Source: Bordetella parapertussis
GTDB lineage: Bacteria > Pseudomonadota > Gammaproteobacteria > Burkholderiales > Burkholderiaceae_D
Assembly (NCBI GenBank): GCA_945883145.1
Contig: CAMCXB010000021.1
Span: forward strand, 1-35,171
Length of the DNA: 35,171 nt
Direction: 5' to 3'
In this document: piece by piece, positions 23,821-32,352 of the stretch
Layout of the letters: each line of letters begins with the position of its first letter
Numbering within the stretch: the stretch's first letter is position 1
The notes under the pieces: model-generated
Told to the model about the DNA's origin: nothing
What the model saw: the letters and a program-made list of their open reading frames with translations, nothing else
Databases searched by the model: none
Made by a program: the position numbers and the translations under genes

Positions 23821-24285
23821 ATGATTAAAAAAGTGATTAAGATGAAAATACCATCTAGGCTAGTTTTGCTAAGCGCTTTACTCATGTTGTGTGGCTCATC
23901 CAGTTTTGCTGATAGTACAGCTCTGATAAAACGTTATCCAGCTGGCTCCATACAGACAGTAAAGCAAGCTAATCAAGCTTTAGATGAAGTAAATCGAGAA
24001 CGCGCGCTCTCGCAAGAATCTTTTTTAGATGCCAAAGATGAGTGTTTGAAGCAGTTTTTTGTCTCTTCATGTTTAAATAAAGCCAAGGAAACTCAACGTC
24101 AAGCAAAGAAAATTATTCGCGCTGTGGAAGTCGAAGCGAATGCCTTCTTACGTAAAGATAAAGCAGATGAACGCGATCGTGGTATAGCAGAGCGTCAGCG
24201 GCAAGCAGAACAAGCACAGGGTAGAAAAATTATTCGTTTGCCCGATAGCTCCCCAGATAATCAACCCAATCAAGTGGGTCAATAG
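23821..24285 (+). CDS. Exported coiled-coil protein of unknown function
   Basis: The protein begins with a cleavable signal peptide (MKIPSRLVLLSALLMLCG, likely cut after SSFA). The mature part is almost entirely helical and highly charged. It contains KRYPAGSIQTVKQANQALDE, two cysteines (DECLKQFFVSSCLNKAKE) that may form a disulfide in the periplasm, and a long heptad-like Glu/Arg/Gln/Lys region. I recall similar hypothetical proteins in Burkholderiales but no known role. The start is uncertain: GTG 23782, ATG 23821 or ATG 23842; I use 23821 (154 residues), and no strong ribosome-binding site decides it. The gene lies between zapE and a YdcH-like gene, two bases from the latter. Confidence 0.65.
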   Translation: MIKKVIKMKIPSRLVLLSALLMLCGSSSFADSTALIKRYPAGSIQTVKQANQALDEVNRERALSQESFLDAKDECLKQFFVSSCLNKAKETQRQAKKIIRAVEVEANAFLRKDKADERDRGIAERQRQAEQAQGRKIIRLPDSSPDNQPNQVGQ

Positions 24286-24287
24286 CA

Positions 24288-24491
24288 GTGATTAAAGATC
24301 CTGATCAAGTTCGAGAGCAGCTTGTGACATTAGAGACTGAGCATAGAGATCTTGATCTTGCGATTGATTTATTAATTCAAGTAGGTCGTTTGGATGATTT
24401 GCAGTTGCGACGTTTTAAAAAACGCAAATTGCAAATTAAAGATCAGATCATTCATTTAAAAATGCAATTAGTGCCAGATATTCCGGCCTAA
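24288..24491 (+). CDS. YdcH family (DUF465) small protein
   Basis: This 67-residue all-helical protein shows the family pattern: LETEHRDLDLAIDLL, a short turn with LDDLQLRRFKKRKLQIKD, and a final helix. DUF465/YdcH proteins are small antiparallel coiled coils without an established role. The start is GTG at 24288, two bases after the previous stop, so it is probably translated with the exported coiled-coil gene. Confidence 0.8.
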   Translation: MIKDPDQVREQLVTLETEHRDLDLAIDLLIQVGRLDDLQLRRFKKRKLQIKDQIIHLKMQLVPDIPA

Positions 24492-24573
24492 TTTTTTCTT
24501 GCAATATACAACCCTTGCACGCTGTAAAATGCGGTTCACGGCCTAGCCTTGCCGCCTTTGTTGTTATTCATGA

Positions 24574-26622
24574 GTGCCTTCCATTTTGACTGATCAAGTT
24601 ACAGCGACCCCAGATAGCGGCATCCATTGTGCAGAAATCGATGCTATTTTTTCTGCCGATGGTAAGCTCGCTACTGCAGTCGCTAATTTCCGTCCTAGAC
24701 AATCTCAAACTGATATGGCACGGGCAATTGCGCAAGCAATTACAGAGCCTTCAACCTTATTAGCAGAAGCCGGTACCGGAACTGGGAAAACATTCGCCTA
24801 TCTTGTGCCTGCTTTACTGTGGGGCGGTAAAGTGATTATCTCCACCGGCACAAAAAATTTACAAGATCAGCTTTTTTTGCGTGATATTCCTGTTGTGCGC
24901 AAAGCCTTGAATGCACCGGTGACGGTGGCATTGCTTAAGGGGCGGGCAAATTATCTTTGTCATTTTCATCTTGATCGCACCTTACAAAACGGCAGGCTGA
25001 CTGCACGTGAAGATGTGGGTTATTTGCGTGATATTTCACGATTTATGAAAACCACCACCACTGGTGATAAAGCAGAATTAGCAAAGATTCCAGAAAATGC
25101 TTTGATTTGGAATTTAGTGACTTCCACGCGTGATAACTGCTTAGGTGCAGAGTGCGCCAGTTATAAAGATTGTTTTGTAATGAAAGCGCGTAAAGAAGCA
25201 CAGCAAGCAGATGTAGTGGTGGTGAATCATCATTTATTTTTTGCTGATGTGGCGTTAAAAGATACGGGCGTAGCGGAATTACTTCCAACAGCCAATACCG
25301 TCATTTTTGATGAAGCGCATCAATTACCTGATACAGCCACATTATTTTTTGGTGAATCTATCTCCACCTCACAAGTGCTGGAGTTGTGTCGTGATGTCTT
25401 AGCGGAAGGCTTAACGCATGCACGTGATGGTGCCGATTGGGGCAAGGTTGTCACAGGTGTGGAAAAAGCTGCACGTGATTTGCGACTGACCTTTCCTGTC
25501 GAAGTTACGCACTTAGCTGTAAATCAGTTAGCAGCGAGTAGCGATTTTTTTCCGGCATTGGCACATTTACGCGCGATGCTGCAGCAAATGATCACAACGC
25601 TGGCATCGCAAGCAGAGCGTGCTGAAACGATTGAGCAATGTAGAGTGCGCGCAGTAGAAATGGAAAGCCACTATGCATCTTGGAGTGCAGCAGCAAGTCA
25701 AGCCACAAAATCGAATGACGATGTTGAGTCTGCAAATGTATTATGGATAGAAGCTTTTTCTTCATCATTACAATTGCATCAAACGCCGTTGAGTATTGCC
25801 CCTATCTTTAGTAAACAGCGTGAAGGCACACCTCGTGCTTGGATATTTACTTCCGCTACCTTAGCTGTAAAAAATGATTTTAGTCATTACAGCAGTCAGC
25901 TAGGTTTGTCAGATGAAGTGTCATTATCATGGCCTAGTCCCTTCGACTATGCGAATCAAGCTTTGTTATATGTGCCTACTGATTTGCCTGTTCCAAATTC
26001 CCCTGGCTATATTGATGCTGTGATTGATGCAGCTTTACCTGTGATAGAGGCGGCAGGAGGTAGAGCATTTTTATTGTGTACCACTTTACGTGCTGTGAAA
26101 CGTGCTGCTGAACGCTTAGCTGAAGAATTTAAAAAACGCGATTGGAATTGGCCTTTATTAGTGCAGGGTGAATTAGGTCGCACTGAATTACTCGATAGAT
26201 TTCGCAGTGCAGGCAATGCGGTGTTGATTGGTAGTCAAAGTTTTTGGGAAGGTGTGGATGTAAGAGGGGATGCGTTGTCCGTAGTGATTATCGATAAACT
26301 TCCTTTCGCACCACCAGATGATCCTGTTTTAGCAGCGCGTATCGCAGAGATGGAAAAGCGTGGCATGAATGGTTTTATGCATCATCAATTACCGGAAGCG
26401 ATTATTACCTTAAAACAGGGTGCAGGACGATTAATACGCGATGAAACCGATCGAGGTGTGTTGATGATTTGCGATCCGCGTTTAATTTCTAAACCCTACG
26501 GTAAACGCATTTGGCAAAGCCTGCCACCTTTTGCACGTAGTCGAGAATTGGGTACCGTTATTAGCTTTTTACAACGTGACCTAGGCAGCCAAACTGCGCC
26601 TAGCGACGAGCAGGATCTGTAA
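24574..26622 (+). CDS. yoaA: ATP-dependent DNA helicase, YoaA/DinG (XPD-like) family
   Basis: This superfamily 2 iron-sulfur helicase unwinds DNA 5'-3' and is linked to repair of damaged or stalled replication in E. coli YoaA and DinG. It has 682 residues, a little longer than E. coli YoaA. Motifs are Walker A EAGTGTGKTFAYLVPALL (about 65-82), the DEAH box FDEAHQLPD (Asp246-His249), the late motifs GSQSFWEGVDVRGD and KQGAGRLIRDETDRGV, and four cysteines for the Fe-S cluster (Cys129, 189, 194, 200). The start is uncertain (GTG 24574 or TTG 24586). An ATG at 24570 is out of frame and closes after seven codons. YoaA is preferred over DinG from size and cysteine spacing, but the two are not fully separable here. 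Confidence 0.88.
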   Translation: MPSILTDQVTATPDSGIHCAEIDAIFSADGKLATAVANFRPRQSQTDMARAIAQAITEPSTLLAEAGTGTGKTFAYLVPALLWGGKVIISTGTKNLQDQLFLRDIPVVRKALNAPVTVALLKGRANYLCHFHLDRTLQNGRLTAREDVGYLRDISRFMKTTTTGDKAELAKIPENALIWNLVTSTRDNCLGAECASYKDCFVMKARKEAQQADVVVVNHHLFFADVALKDTGVAELLPTANTVIFDEAHQLPDTATLFFGESISTSQVLELCRDVLAEGLTHARDGADWGKVVTGVEKAARDLRLTFPVEVTHLAVNQLAASSDFFPALAHLRAMLQQMITTLASQAERAETIEQCRVRAVEMESHYASWSAAASQATKSNDDVESANVLWIEAFSSSLQLHQTPLSIAPIFSKQREGTPRAWIFTSATLAVKNDFSHYSSQLGLSDEVSLSWPSPFDYANQALLYVPTDLPVPNSPGYIDAVIDAALPVIEAAGGRAFLLCTTLRAVKRAAERLAEEFKKRDWNWPLLVQGELGRTELLDRFRSAGNAVLIGSQSFWEGVDVRGDALSVVIIDKLPFAPPDDPVLAARIAEMEKRGMNGFMHHQLPEAIITLKQGAGRLIRDETDRGVLMICDPRLISKPYGKRIWQSLPPFARSRELGTVISFLQRDLGSQTAPSDEQDL

Positions 26623-26816
26623 AAGACATAGAAATTGTCTTAAATTGCATTGCTATTTGTGCATGCTAGATAAGGCGCGAGATTTCATTAATCTGACATG
26701 AATCACTTGCCGTCCTCAGGTAAAATCTGCATGAATATATTTGAGTAAGTCTTTGCCGCAGTGAGTCTGAGCGCTCAATGTAAATTTTCACATACTAGGT
26801 GTCACGCTACTTCTCT

Positions 26817-27554
26817 ATGAAAATCTTAATTAGTAATGATGATGGCTACCTAGCTCCTGGAATTATTGCGCTAGCTGAGCAACTAGCCACGATTGCAGAT
26901 ATTGTCGTAGTCGCACCCGATAGCAATCGATCAGGATCGTCGAATTCACTCACCTTAGATCGACCTTTACGTGTTGTGCAATCGGCTAATGGTTTTTACT
27001 CCATTAATGGAACGCCTAGTGATTGCGTGCATATTGCGTTGACGGGAATATTGACGGAGCGTCCTGATCTGGTGGTCTCAGGGATTAATCAAGGTCAGAA
27101 TATGGGTGATGACACCTTATATTCAGGTACGGTTGCGGCCGCCACCGAAGGCTATTTATTTGGCATACCAGCGATAGCATTTTCTCAAGTTGATCATCGT
27201 TGGGCACATCTAGATGCAGCGGCACGCGTTGCAAAAGACATCGTGCTGAGAAAATTCGAAGCATTACACAAGCCTTTTTTGTTGAATGTGAATATTCCTA
27301 ATCTGCCGTATGAACAATTACAGCATGTAGTTGCAACGCGCTTGGGTAAGCGTCATGAATCAGAACCTGTGATTAAAACCCAAGATCCACATGGTAATGA
27401 TATTTTCTGGATAGGCCCTGTAGGTAAGGCTAAAGAAGCGAGTGCAGGTACAGATTTTCATGCAACTGCAGAAGGCTGTGTTTCAGTCACACCGTTGCAA
27501 ATTGATTTGACACACGCTAGTCAGCTAGAAAGATTGCAACAGGTTTTATCATGA
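26817..27554 (+). CDS. surE: 5'/3'-nucleotidase SurE
   Basis: SurE is a metal-dependent nucleoside monophosphate phosphatase linked to stationary-phase survival. From ATG 26817 the protein has 245 residues, the usual length. Metal and active-site motifs are MKILISNDDG at the N-terminus, VVAPDSNRSGSSNSLT, NGTPSDCVHIAL and SGINQGQNMGDDTLYSGTVA. A GTG at 26799 would add six residues that the family lacks. No good ribosome-binding site is visible for either start. The 194-base spacer upstream holds no clear terminator and only a weak candidate -10 (taaaat near 26722). The stop overlaps pcm by four bases. Confidence 0.94.
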   Translation: MKILISNDDGYLAPGIIALAEQLATIADIVVVAPDSNRSGSSNSLTLDRPLRVVQSANGFYSINGTPSDCVHIALTGILTERPDLVVSGINQGQNMGDDTLYSGTVAAATEGYLFGIPAIAFSQVDHRWAHLDAAARVAKDIVLRKFEALHKPFLLNVNIPNLPYEQLQHVVATRLGKRHESEPVIKTQDPHGNDIFWIGPVGKAKEASAGTDFHATAEGCVSVTPLQIDLTHASQLERLQQVLS

Positions 27555-28441
27555 GTGATCAACCATCTGGCGCTAAGCCTAAGCGTTTTCCTTTGACGCT
27601 AGATGCGGTCACAGATAAAGCGGCTCGCTCGCGTTCTAGTGTTGCGCCACGCTTGAATAGCACCCAGACTGCAGTAAAAAATGTAGCAGCACGTGCACCA
27701 GTGTTAGTGAAATCTGTACCGCCCTCTGTAGTGAATACACAGATTGAAAAACCGGTAGCGAATGTTACTAACACGGTTAAGCGCGATGAAAACATGACGC
27801 TGGTTTCAGAAGCAATTCGCAAAGCGATGGTCAAGCGTGTACAGCAGCAGGGTGTGCAAGACCCTATGGTATTAGCTGCGATGGAAGCGGTGCCACGTCA
27901 TTATTTTTTAGAGCCTGGTCTTGCTAGTCAGGCTTATATCGATGCTTCACTTCCGATAGGCTATCACCAGACAATTTCACAGCCTTATATTGTCGCGCGC
28001 ATGATTGAGATATTGCGAGAGCAGACCACAGGTAAACTCAATCGTGTATTGGAAATTGGTACGGGATGTGGCTATCAAGCAGCGGTGTTAGCGCATGTGG
28101 CGAAGGAAGTTTATTCCATAGAGCGTATCAAGCCCTTGCATGAATTAGCTCGCAATAATTTGCGTCAATTACGTATACCGAATCTACGCCTACATTATGG
28201 CGATGGTATGCTGGGTTTTCCTCAGGTGGCGCCTTTTGATGGCATTATTCTCGCAGCAGCTGGTCTAGAAGTGCCGCAGGCTTTGTTAGATCAAATGGCA
28301 GTGGGCGGCAGATTGATTGCCCCTATAGGAGATAAAAATCAAGTGTTGAAATTAGTGCTGCGCACAGGTGTATTTGAATGGAAAACCGAAACCCTGGAGA
28401 CTTGTCACTTTGTACCGCTGAAAGCCGGTACGCTGGGTTGA
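27551..28441 (+). CDS. pcm: Protein-L-isoaspartate O-methyltransferase with N-terminal extension
   Basis: Pcm uses S-adenosylmethionine to methylate isoaspartyl residues and start repair of aged proteins. The catalytic domain occupies about residues 85-296, with ASLPIGYHQTISQPYIVARM and the SAM-binding LEIGTGCGYQAAVLAHVA. The first 80 residues are an extra Ala/Val/Ser/Lys-rich stretch that looks disordered; E. coli Pcm (208 residues) lacks it. An internal ATG at codon 82 (27794) would give an enzyme of normal size, but the overlap with the surE stop (ATGA at 27551) argues that the long start is used. nlpD follows after 37 bases. Confidence 0.93.
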   Translation: MSDQPSGAKPKRFPLTLDAVTDKAARSRSSVAPRLNSTQTAVKNVAARAPVLVKSVPPSVVNTQIEKPVANVTNTVKRDENMTLVSEAIRKAMVKRVQQQGVQDPMVLAAMEAVPRHYFLEPGLASQAYIDASLPIGYHQTISQPYIVARMIEILREQTTGKLNRVLEIGTGCGYQAAVLAHVAKEVYSIERIKPLHELARNNLRQLRIPNLRLHYGDGMLGFPQVAPFDGIILAAAGLEVPQALLDQMAVGGRLIAPIGDKNQVLKLVLRTGVFEWKTETLETCHFVPLKAGTLG

Positions 28442-28478
28442 GTAGCTTGTTTTTATTGCGAGAAGCGAGTCTTAGTTT

Positions 28479-29447
28479 ATGAAAAGAGTGACTATTTTTT
28501 TTGGCTTGTTGTTATGTGCGACTTTCATTTTAAGTGCGTGCGGTGGCTTACCTAGTAATGCACCGATAGATGATCGTACGAATCCAGTTAAATCAAAAAA
28601 TCAAACAACAAAATCAGAAGAAGATAAAGCTGAAGGTGAAGCAGTGATCATCGATAAGCCTGGTTTTTATACTGTAAAAAAAGGTGACACCTTAAGTCGT
28701 ATTTCGCAGAAGTTTAATCAACGTCTGCCTGATTTAGTCGATTGGAATAAATTAAGCGATCCAAATGCAATTCAAGCCGGACAGGTTTTGCGTATTGAAC
28801 CTGAAGAGGGCGTTAGCGTTGCTCCTGCTGATTTGAATGCGGGCATAGAAGTCAAACCTTTAAATGGGAATAGCGCTCCTGTGCTGGCACAACCACCGGT
28901 CAATAAAAAAGGGCCACTAGGTAATAAGACTGTTTACTCTGAACAGGTCAATCCTAATTCACTAAAAAGTGAGCCAGTGAGTACTGCTGCCAGTACCTCA
29001 TCTAATGCTGCGCCTAATACTGCGCCAACTCCCACCCCTAGTAATGCACCAACGTCAGCAGCATCAAATAGTCCAACGACTGCTAGTCCTTCTAAATTTA
29101 TTTGGCCAACCAATGGTTCAGTCATAAAAAATTTCGAAGCGAATAAAAAAGGAATTGATATCAGCGGACAAGCAGGTCAGTCAGTTGTGGCAGTAGGCGA
29201 CGGCACTGTTTTATATGCAAATAATATGCGTGGGTATGGCAATCTAGTTATCATTGATCATGCAGATGGTATTGTTTCAGCTTATGCGCACAATAAATCT
29301 CTGATAGTGAAAGAAGGTCAATCGGTAACCAAGGGTCAGCAAATTGCAGAGATGGGGAATACGGATAGCGATAACGTCAAACTGCATTTTGAAATGCGTC
29401 AGTTAGGTAAACCAGTTGATCCTGCATCACTTCTACCTGCTCGTTGA
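28479..29447 (+). CDS. nlpD: NlpD-type lipoprotein, LysM plus degenerate M23 peptidase domain
   Basis: NlpD is an outer-membrane lipoprotein that activates a cell-wall amidase at division. Visible in the 322 residues: lipobox LSAC with Cys21, one LysM domain (about 62-108; GFYTVKKGDTLSRISQKFN), a Ser/Thr/Pro/Asn-rich linker (about 165-205), and a C-terminal LytM/M23 domain (about 207-318). The catalytic metal ligands are not intact: the HxxxD site reads NKKGID and the HxH site reads KLHFEM. The domain should therefore be an activator, as in E. coli NlpD. It follows surE and pcm in the usual order. rpoS, the usual next gene, is absent. Confidence 0.92.
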   Translation: MKRVTIFFGLLLCATFILSACGGLPSNAPIDDRTNPVKSKNQTTKSEEDKAEGEAVIIDKPGFYTVKKGDTLSRISQKFNQRLPDLVDWNKLSDPNAIQAGQVLRIEPEEGVSVAPADLNAGIEVKPLNGNSAPVLAQPPVNKKGPLGNKTVYSEQVNPNSLKSEPVSTAASTSSNAAPNTAPTPTPSNAPTSAASNSPTTASPSKFIWPTNGSVIKNFEANKKGIDISGQAGQSVVAVGDGTVLYANNMRGYGNLVIIDHADGIVSAYAHNKSLIVKEGQSVTKGQQIAEMGNTDSDNVKLHFEMRQLGKPVDPASLLPAR

Positions 29448-29489
29448 TTCTTTATCGCACTTATCCATAGTGCTCGCTTTTTTAGTCTC

Positions 29490-30863
29490 ATGAACACTCC
29501 GCCTACTCAGTCACTACAAGATACGATCACCATTGAGTCCCTCGATATGGAGGGACGTGGCGTAGGACACTTAGATAATGAAGACGGTTCACCGGGCAAA
29601 GTAATTTTTGTTGAAGCTGCATTGCCGGGTGAGATCGTTAAATTTAAATCCTTTCGCAAAAAATCTAAGTGGGAAGCAGCGCACATGACAGTATTGTTGC
29701 GTGAGTCCTCACTCAGAGTCAAAGCCAAGTGTACTTACTTCGGTGTGTGTGGTGGCTGCGCTATGCAGCATCTTGAGCCTTCTGCGCAAGTCGCTGCTAA
29801 GCAGCGTGTCTTAGAAGATAACTTGCGTTTCATCGGTAAGGTACAAGCTTCTACCTTGTTGCGTCCCATACATGGTCCGAATTGGGGTTATCGTTACCGA
29901 GCGCGACTCTCAGTTCGTTACGTCGTAAAAAAAAGCACGGTCTTGATAGGGTTTCATGAAAAGAAATCCGGCTTCATTACGGATATGAAGTCTTGCGAAA
30001 TTTTGCCGCCTAGTGTGTCGGCAATGTTGATGCCCATGCGTGCAATGATTGCAGCTTTGAGTATTCGTGATCAGTTGCCGCAAATCGAATTAGCTTTGGG
30101 TGATGGACCAAATGGCAAAGTCATCGTGATGGTGCTTAGAGTGATGGCTGCACCAACTGAAGAAGACAAAGCCTTGTTAATGGCATTTGCAGATCAGTGG
30201 GGTGTGCATTGGTGGTTGCAATCTAAAGGACCTGATACTGCGGTGCCGTTTTATCCGAATATACATCCTTTGCATTACACCTTGCCGGAATTTGGCATCA
30301 CTATGCCTTTTAAGCCGACTGATTTCACGCAAGTGAATCATCAAATCAATCGAGTATTAGTTGCACGTGCTTTGCGTTTACTGGATGTGCAGCCCACCGA
30401 TAGAGTGGCAGATTTATTTTGTGGTTTAGGTAATTTCACACTGCCTTTGGCAACCTTGGCGCAAGAAGTGATCGGTATAGAAGGTAGTGATGCGCTGACT
30501 GAAAGAGCGATGGCAAATGCACGTCATAATCAGTTAGAAGCCAAGACACAATTTTTTAGCCGTAATTTATTTACTTTTACGTTGGAAGATTTACGTGCGC
30601 TGAAAAAATTTGATCGCATGCTAATTGATCCTCCACGTGAAGGCGCGATGGAAGTATGCAATGCCATAGCAAGTCTGATGCAGCTAGAGCCCAATCAGTG
30701 TCCTAGTCGTATTGTGTATGTCTCTTGTAATCCGGCTACGCTAGCTCGTGATGCCGGCATACTGGTGGAAGCGGGCTATGTGTTATCACAAGCGGGTGTC
30801 ATCAACATGTTTCCCCACACTGCACATGTGGAGTCGATTGCGGTGTTCGATAGAGCCAGTTGA
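29490..30863 (+). CDS. rlmD: 23S rRNA (uracil-1939-C5) methyltransferase
   Basis: RlmD methylates U1939 of 23S rRNA with SAM. The 457-residue protein has an N-terminal TRAM domain (about 10-70), a [4Fe-4S] site (Cys81, Cys87, Cys90 in CTYFGVCGGC and Cys169 in DMKSCEIL), SAM motif ADLFCGLGNFTLPLA, IDPPREGAMEV, and the catalytic Cys413 in VSCNPATLARD. It ends with MFPHTAHVESIAVF. It starts 42 bases after nlpD with no strong ribosome-binding site. A perfect terminator follows eight bases after the stop. The paralogous RlmC and TrmA lack this combination of TRAM domain and length. Confidence 0.94.
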   Translation: MNTPPTQSLQDTITIESLDMEGRGVGHLDNEDGSPGKVIFVEAALPGEIVKFKSFRKKSKWEAAHMTVLLRESSLRVKAKCTYFGVCGGCAMQHLEPSAQVAAKQRVLEDNLRFIGKVQASTLLRPIHGPNWGYRYRARLSVRYVVKKSTVLIGFHEKKSGFITDMKSCEILPPSVSAMLMPMRAMIAALSIRDQLPQIELALGDGPNGKVIVMVLRVMAAPTEEDKALLMAFADQWGVHWWLQSKGPDTAVPFYPNIHPLHYTLPEFGITMPFKPTDFTQVNHQINRVLVARALRLLDVQPTDRVADLFCGLGNFTLPLATLAQEVIGIEGSDALTERAMANARHNQLEAKTQFFSRNLFTFTLEDLRALKKFDRMLIDPPREGAMEVCNAIASLMQLEPNQCPSRIVYVSCNPATLARDAGILVEAGYVLSQAGVINMFPHTAHVESIAVFDRAS

Positions 30864-30870
30864 AGAATAA

Positions 30871-30897
30871 AAAATGCCGGCGTAACGCCGGCATTTT
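30871..30897. terminator. Bidirectional Rho-independent terminator
   Basis: A perfect 12-bp stem (30871-30882 with 30886-30897) closes a three-base loop. It has TTTT on the plus strand, and TTTT followed by TATTCTTC on the minus strand. It lies between the convergent rlmD and BI-1 family genes and should serve both. Confidence 0.93.
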
Positions 30898-30920
30898 AGT
30901 GGACTGACAACTTAGACAAA

Positions 30921-31613
30921 TTAGTCTTTGTCGCCGCCAACGATGCCTAGAATCGATAACAGATTCACAAACACGTTATATAAATCCAAGTAAATAGAAA
31001 GAGTGGCGGTAATGTAGTTGGTTTCGCCACCGTTGATGATACGTTGAACATCAAACAAAATATAAGCAGAGAAAATCAGCACAGCAATTGCTGATACAAC
31101 TAATTGCAAGATGGTGAGTTGCAAAAAGATGTTAGCGACACTGGCTAATAGCAAAACAATCACGCCTGCGAACAACCAGCTAGACATACCTGAAAAATCA
31201 CGTTTGCTCGTGGTCGCAATCGTAGCCATTACAGCGAAGATGATTGCAGTGCCACCAAACGCGGTCATGACGAGCGAGGCACCATTCGAGAAATTCAAAA
31301 TGCGTCCGATCAGTCCTGACAGCATCAAGCCCATGAAGAAGGTAAAGCCAAGTAACACGGCTACACCAGCAGCTGAATTCTTAGTTTTTTCAATCGCATA
31401 GAAAAAGCCAAATGCGATAGCCATGAAAACTAACATGCCGATAAACGGGCTGCCAGCAAAGAAAGCGAAATTCATCTGCACACCCATCCAAGCGCCAAGC
31501 ACGGTTGGAATCATGGAGAGAGCTAATAGCCAGTAAGTGTTGCGCAGTACGCGATGTCTAACTGCTAGCGTATCTGCAGAAGTTTCATAAATTGAAGGAA
31601 AGGATTGGTTCAT
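30921..31613 (-). CDS. Bax inhibitor-1 (YbhL/YccA) family membrane protein
   Basis: This integral inner-membrane protein has 230 residues and about seven hydrophobic helices. The family pattern is seen in HRVLRNTYWLLALSM at the start and YLDLYNVFVNLLSILG at the end, plus FDVQRIINGG. Family members include calcium-leak channels and the FtsH-associated YccA; the role of this one cannot be set from sequence. GGAGG lies seven bases before the ATG. It is a single-gene unit converging on rlmD and diverging from ndk. Confidence 0.9.
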   Translation of the reverse strand: MNQSFPSIYETSADTLAVRHRVLRNTYWLLALSMIPTVLGAWMGVQMNFAFFAGSPFIGMLVFMAIAFGFFYAIEKTKNSAAGVAVLLGFTFFMGLMLSGLIGRILNFSNGASLVMTAFGGTAIIFAVMATIATTSKRDFSGMSSWLFAGVIVLLLASVANIFLQLTILQLVVSAIAVLIFSAYILFDVQRIINGGETNYITATLSIYLDLYNVFVNLLSILGIVGGDKD

Positions 31614-31775
31614 ATGAGAGCCTCCATAAAGTTGCCAGAAACAATACTACCAGAGTGGTAGTGTGATGCCAAAAATATAATCTATTTGAAACCAGCAGTC
31701 GAAGTTTACCGCAAATTTGAACTGACGTTGCAAGGTGAACCTAGCTTATCTCAGAGGGAAATTACAGGGGTTTCA

Positions 31776-31784
31776 TGCTAAAAT
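31776..31784 (+). promoter_or_regulatory. Candidate promoter of ndk
   Basis: TGCTAAAAT is an extended -10 element (TGn plus TAAAAT, five of six matches). It lies 63 bases before the ndk start codon in the 234-base divergent spacer. No good -35 box is seen at the right distance, which extended -10 promoters can tolerate. Confidence 0.4.
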
Positions 31785-31847
31785 TCGGGGTTAATCAGAA
31801 ATCTTCTGTGTTTTCCTATCCCATTAATTTTATTGGAGTTTTTACAA

Positions 31848-32273
31848 ATGGCAATCGAGCGCACCCTGTCGATTATTAAACCAGACGCTGTGGCGAAGAA
31901 CGTCATTGGCCAGATTTATTCCCGATTTGAAGGCGCAGGCCTGAAAATCATCGCAGCACGCATGATGCATCTTTCACGTGCTGAAGCGGAAGGATTCTAT
32001 GCCGTGCATCGTGAGCGTCCTTTCTTCAAAGATCTCGTTGATTTCATGATTTCCGGACCCGTCATGGTGCAAGCGCTCGAAGGTGAGAACGCTATCTTGA
32101 AAAATCGTGAACTAATGGGCGCGACCGATCCTAAGAAAGCAGACAAAGGTACGATCCGTGCTGATTTTGCTGATTCGATTGATGCAAACGCAGTGCATGG
32201 TTCAGATGCGGCAGATACTGCCAAAACTGAGATCAGCTACTTTTTCCCTGCGCTAAACGTCTATACCCGCTGA
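31848..32273 (+). CDS. ndk: Nucleoside diphosphate kinase
   Basis: This enzyme moves the terminal phosphate of ATP to other nucleoside diphosphates through a phosphohistidine. The 141 residues match the family. Motifs are ERTLSIIKPDAVAKNVIG at the start and the catalytic His117 in AVHGSDAADTAKTEISYFF. The start at 31848 has TTGGAG nine bases upstream; a TTG at 31833 would add five residues the family lacks. rlmN follows on the same strand, an order common in betaproteobacteria. Confidence 0.96.
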   Translation: MAIERTLSIIKPDAVAKNVIGQIYSRFEGAGLKIIAARMMHLSRAEAEGFYAVHRERPFFKDLVDFMISGPVMVQALEGENAILKNRELMGATDPKKADKGTIRADFADSIDANAVHGSDAADTAKTEISYFFPALNVYTR

Positions 32274-32282
32274 TTGGACAGT

Positions 32283-32339
32283 AACGCATTTGTTATAAGC
32301 TGCATGCTTGTATGGTGTGATAGATATAACAAATGCGTT
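32283..32339. repeat. Perfect 15-bp inverted repeat between ndk and rlmN
   Basis: Arms 32283-32297 (aacgcatttgttata) and 32325-32339 (tataacaaatgcgtt) are exact reverse complements around a 27-base loop that contains gcatgc. It fills most of the ndk-rlmN spacer and ends 13 bases before the rlmN ATG. No T-run follows, so a terminator is unlikely. It may be an mRNA stem controlling rlmN, a processing site, or a small mobile repeat. Confidence 0.65.
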
Positions 32340-32352
32340 GGAATCAAATGCC

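Noticed and set aside
26700..26727. Possible surE promoter (ctgaca ... taaaat)
   Set aside because: The spacing between the boxes is about 22 bases, too long for a normal sigma-70 promoter.
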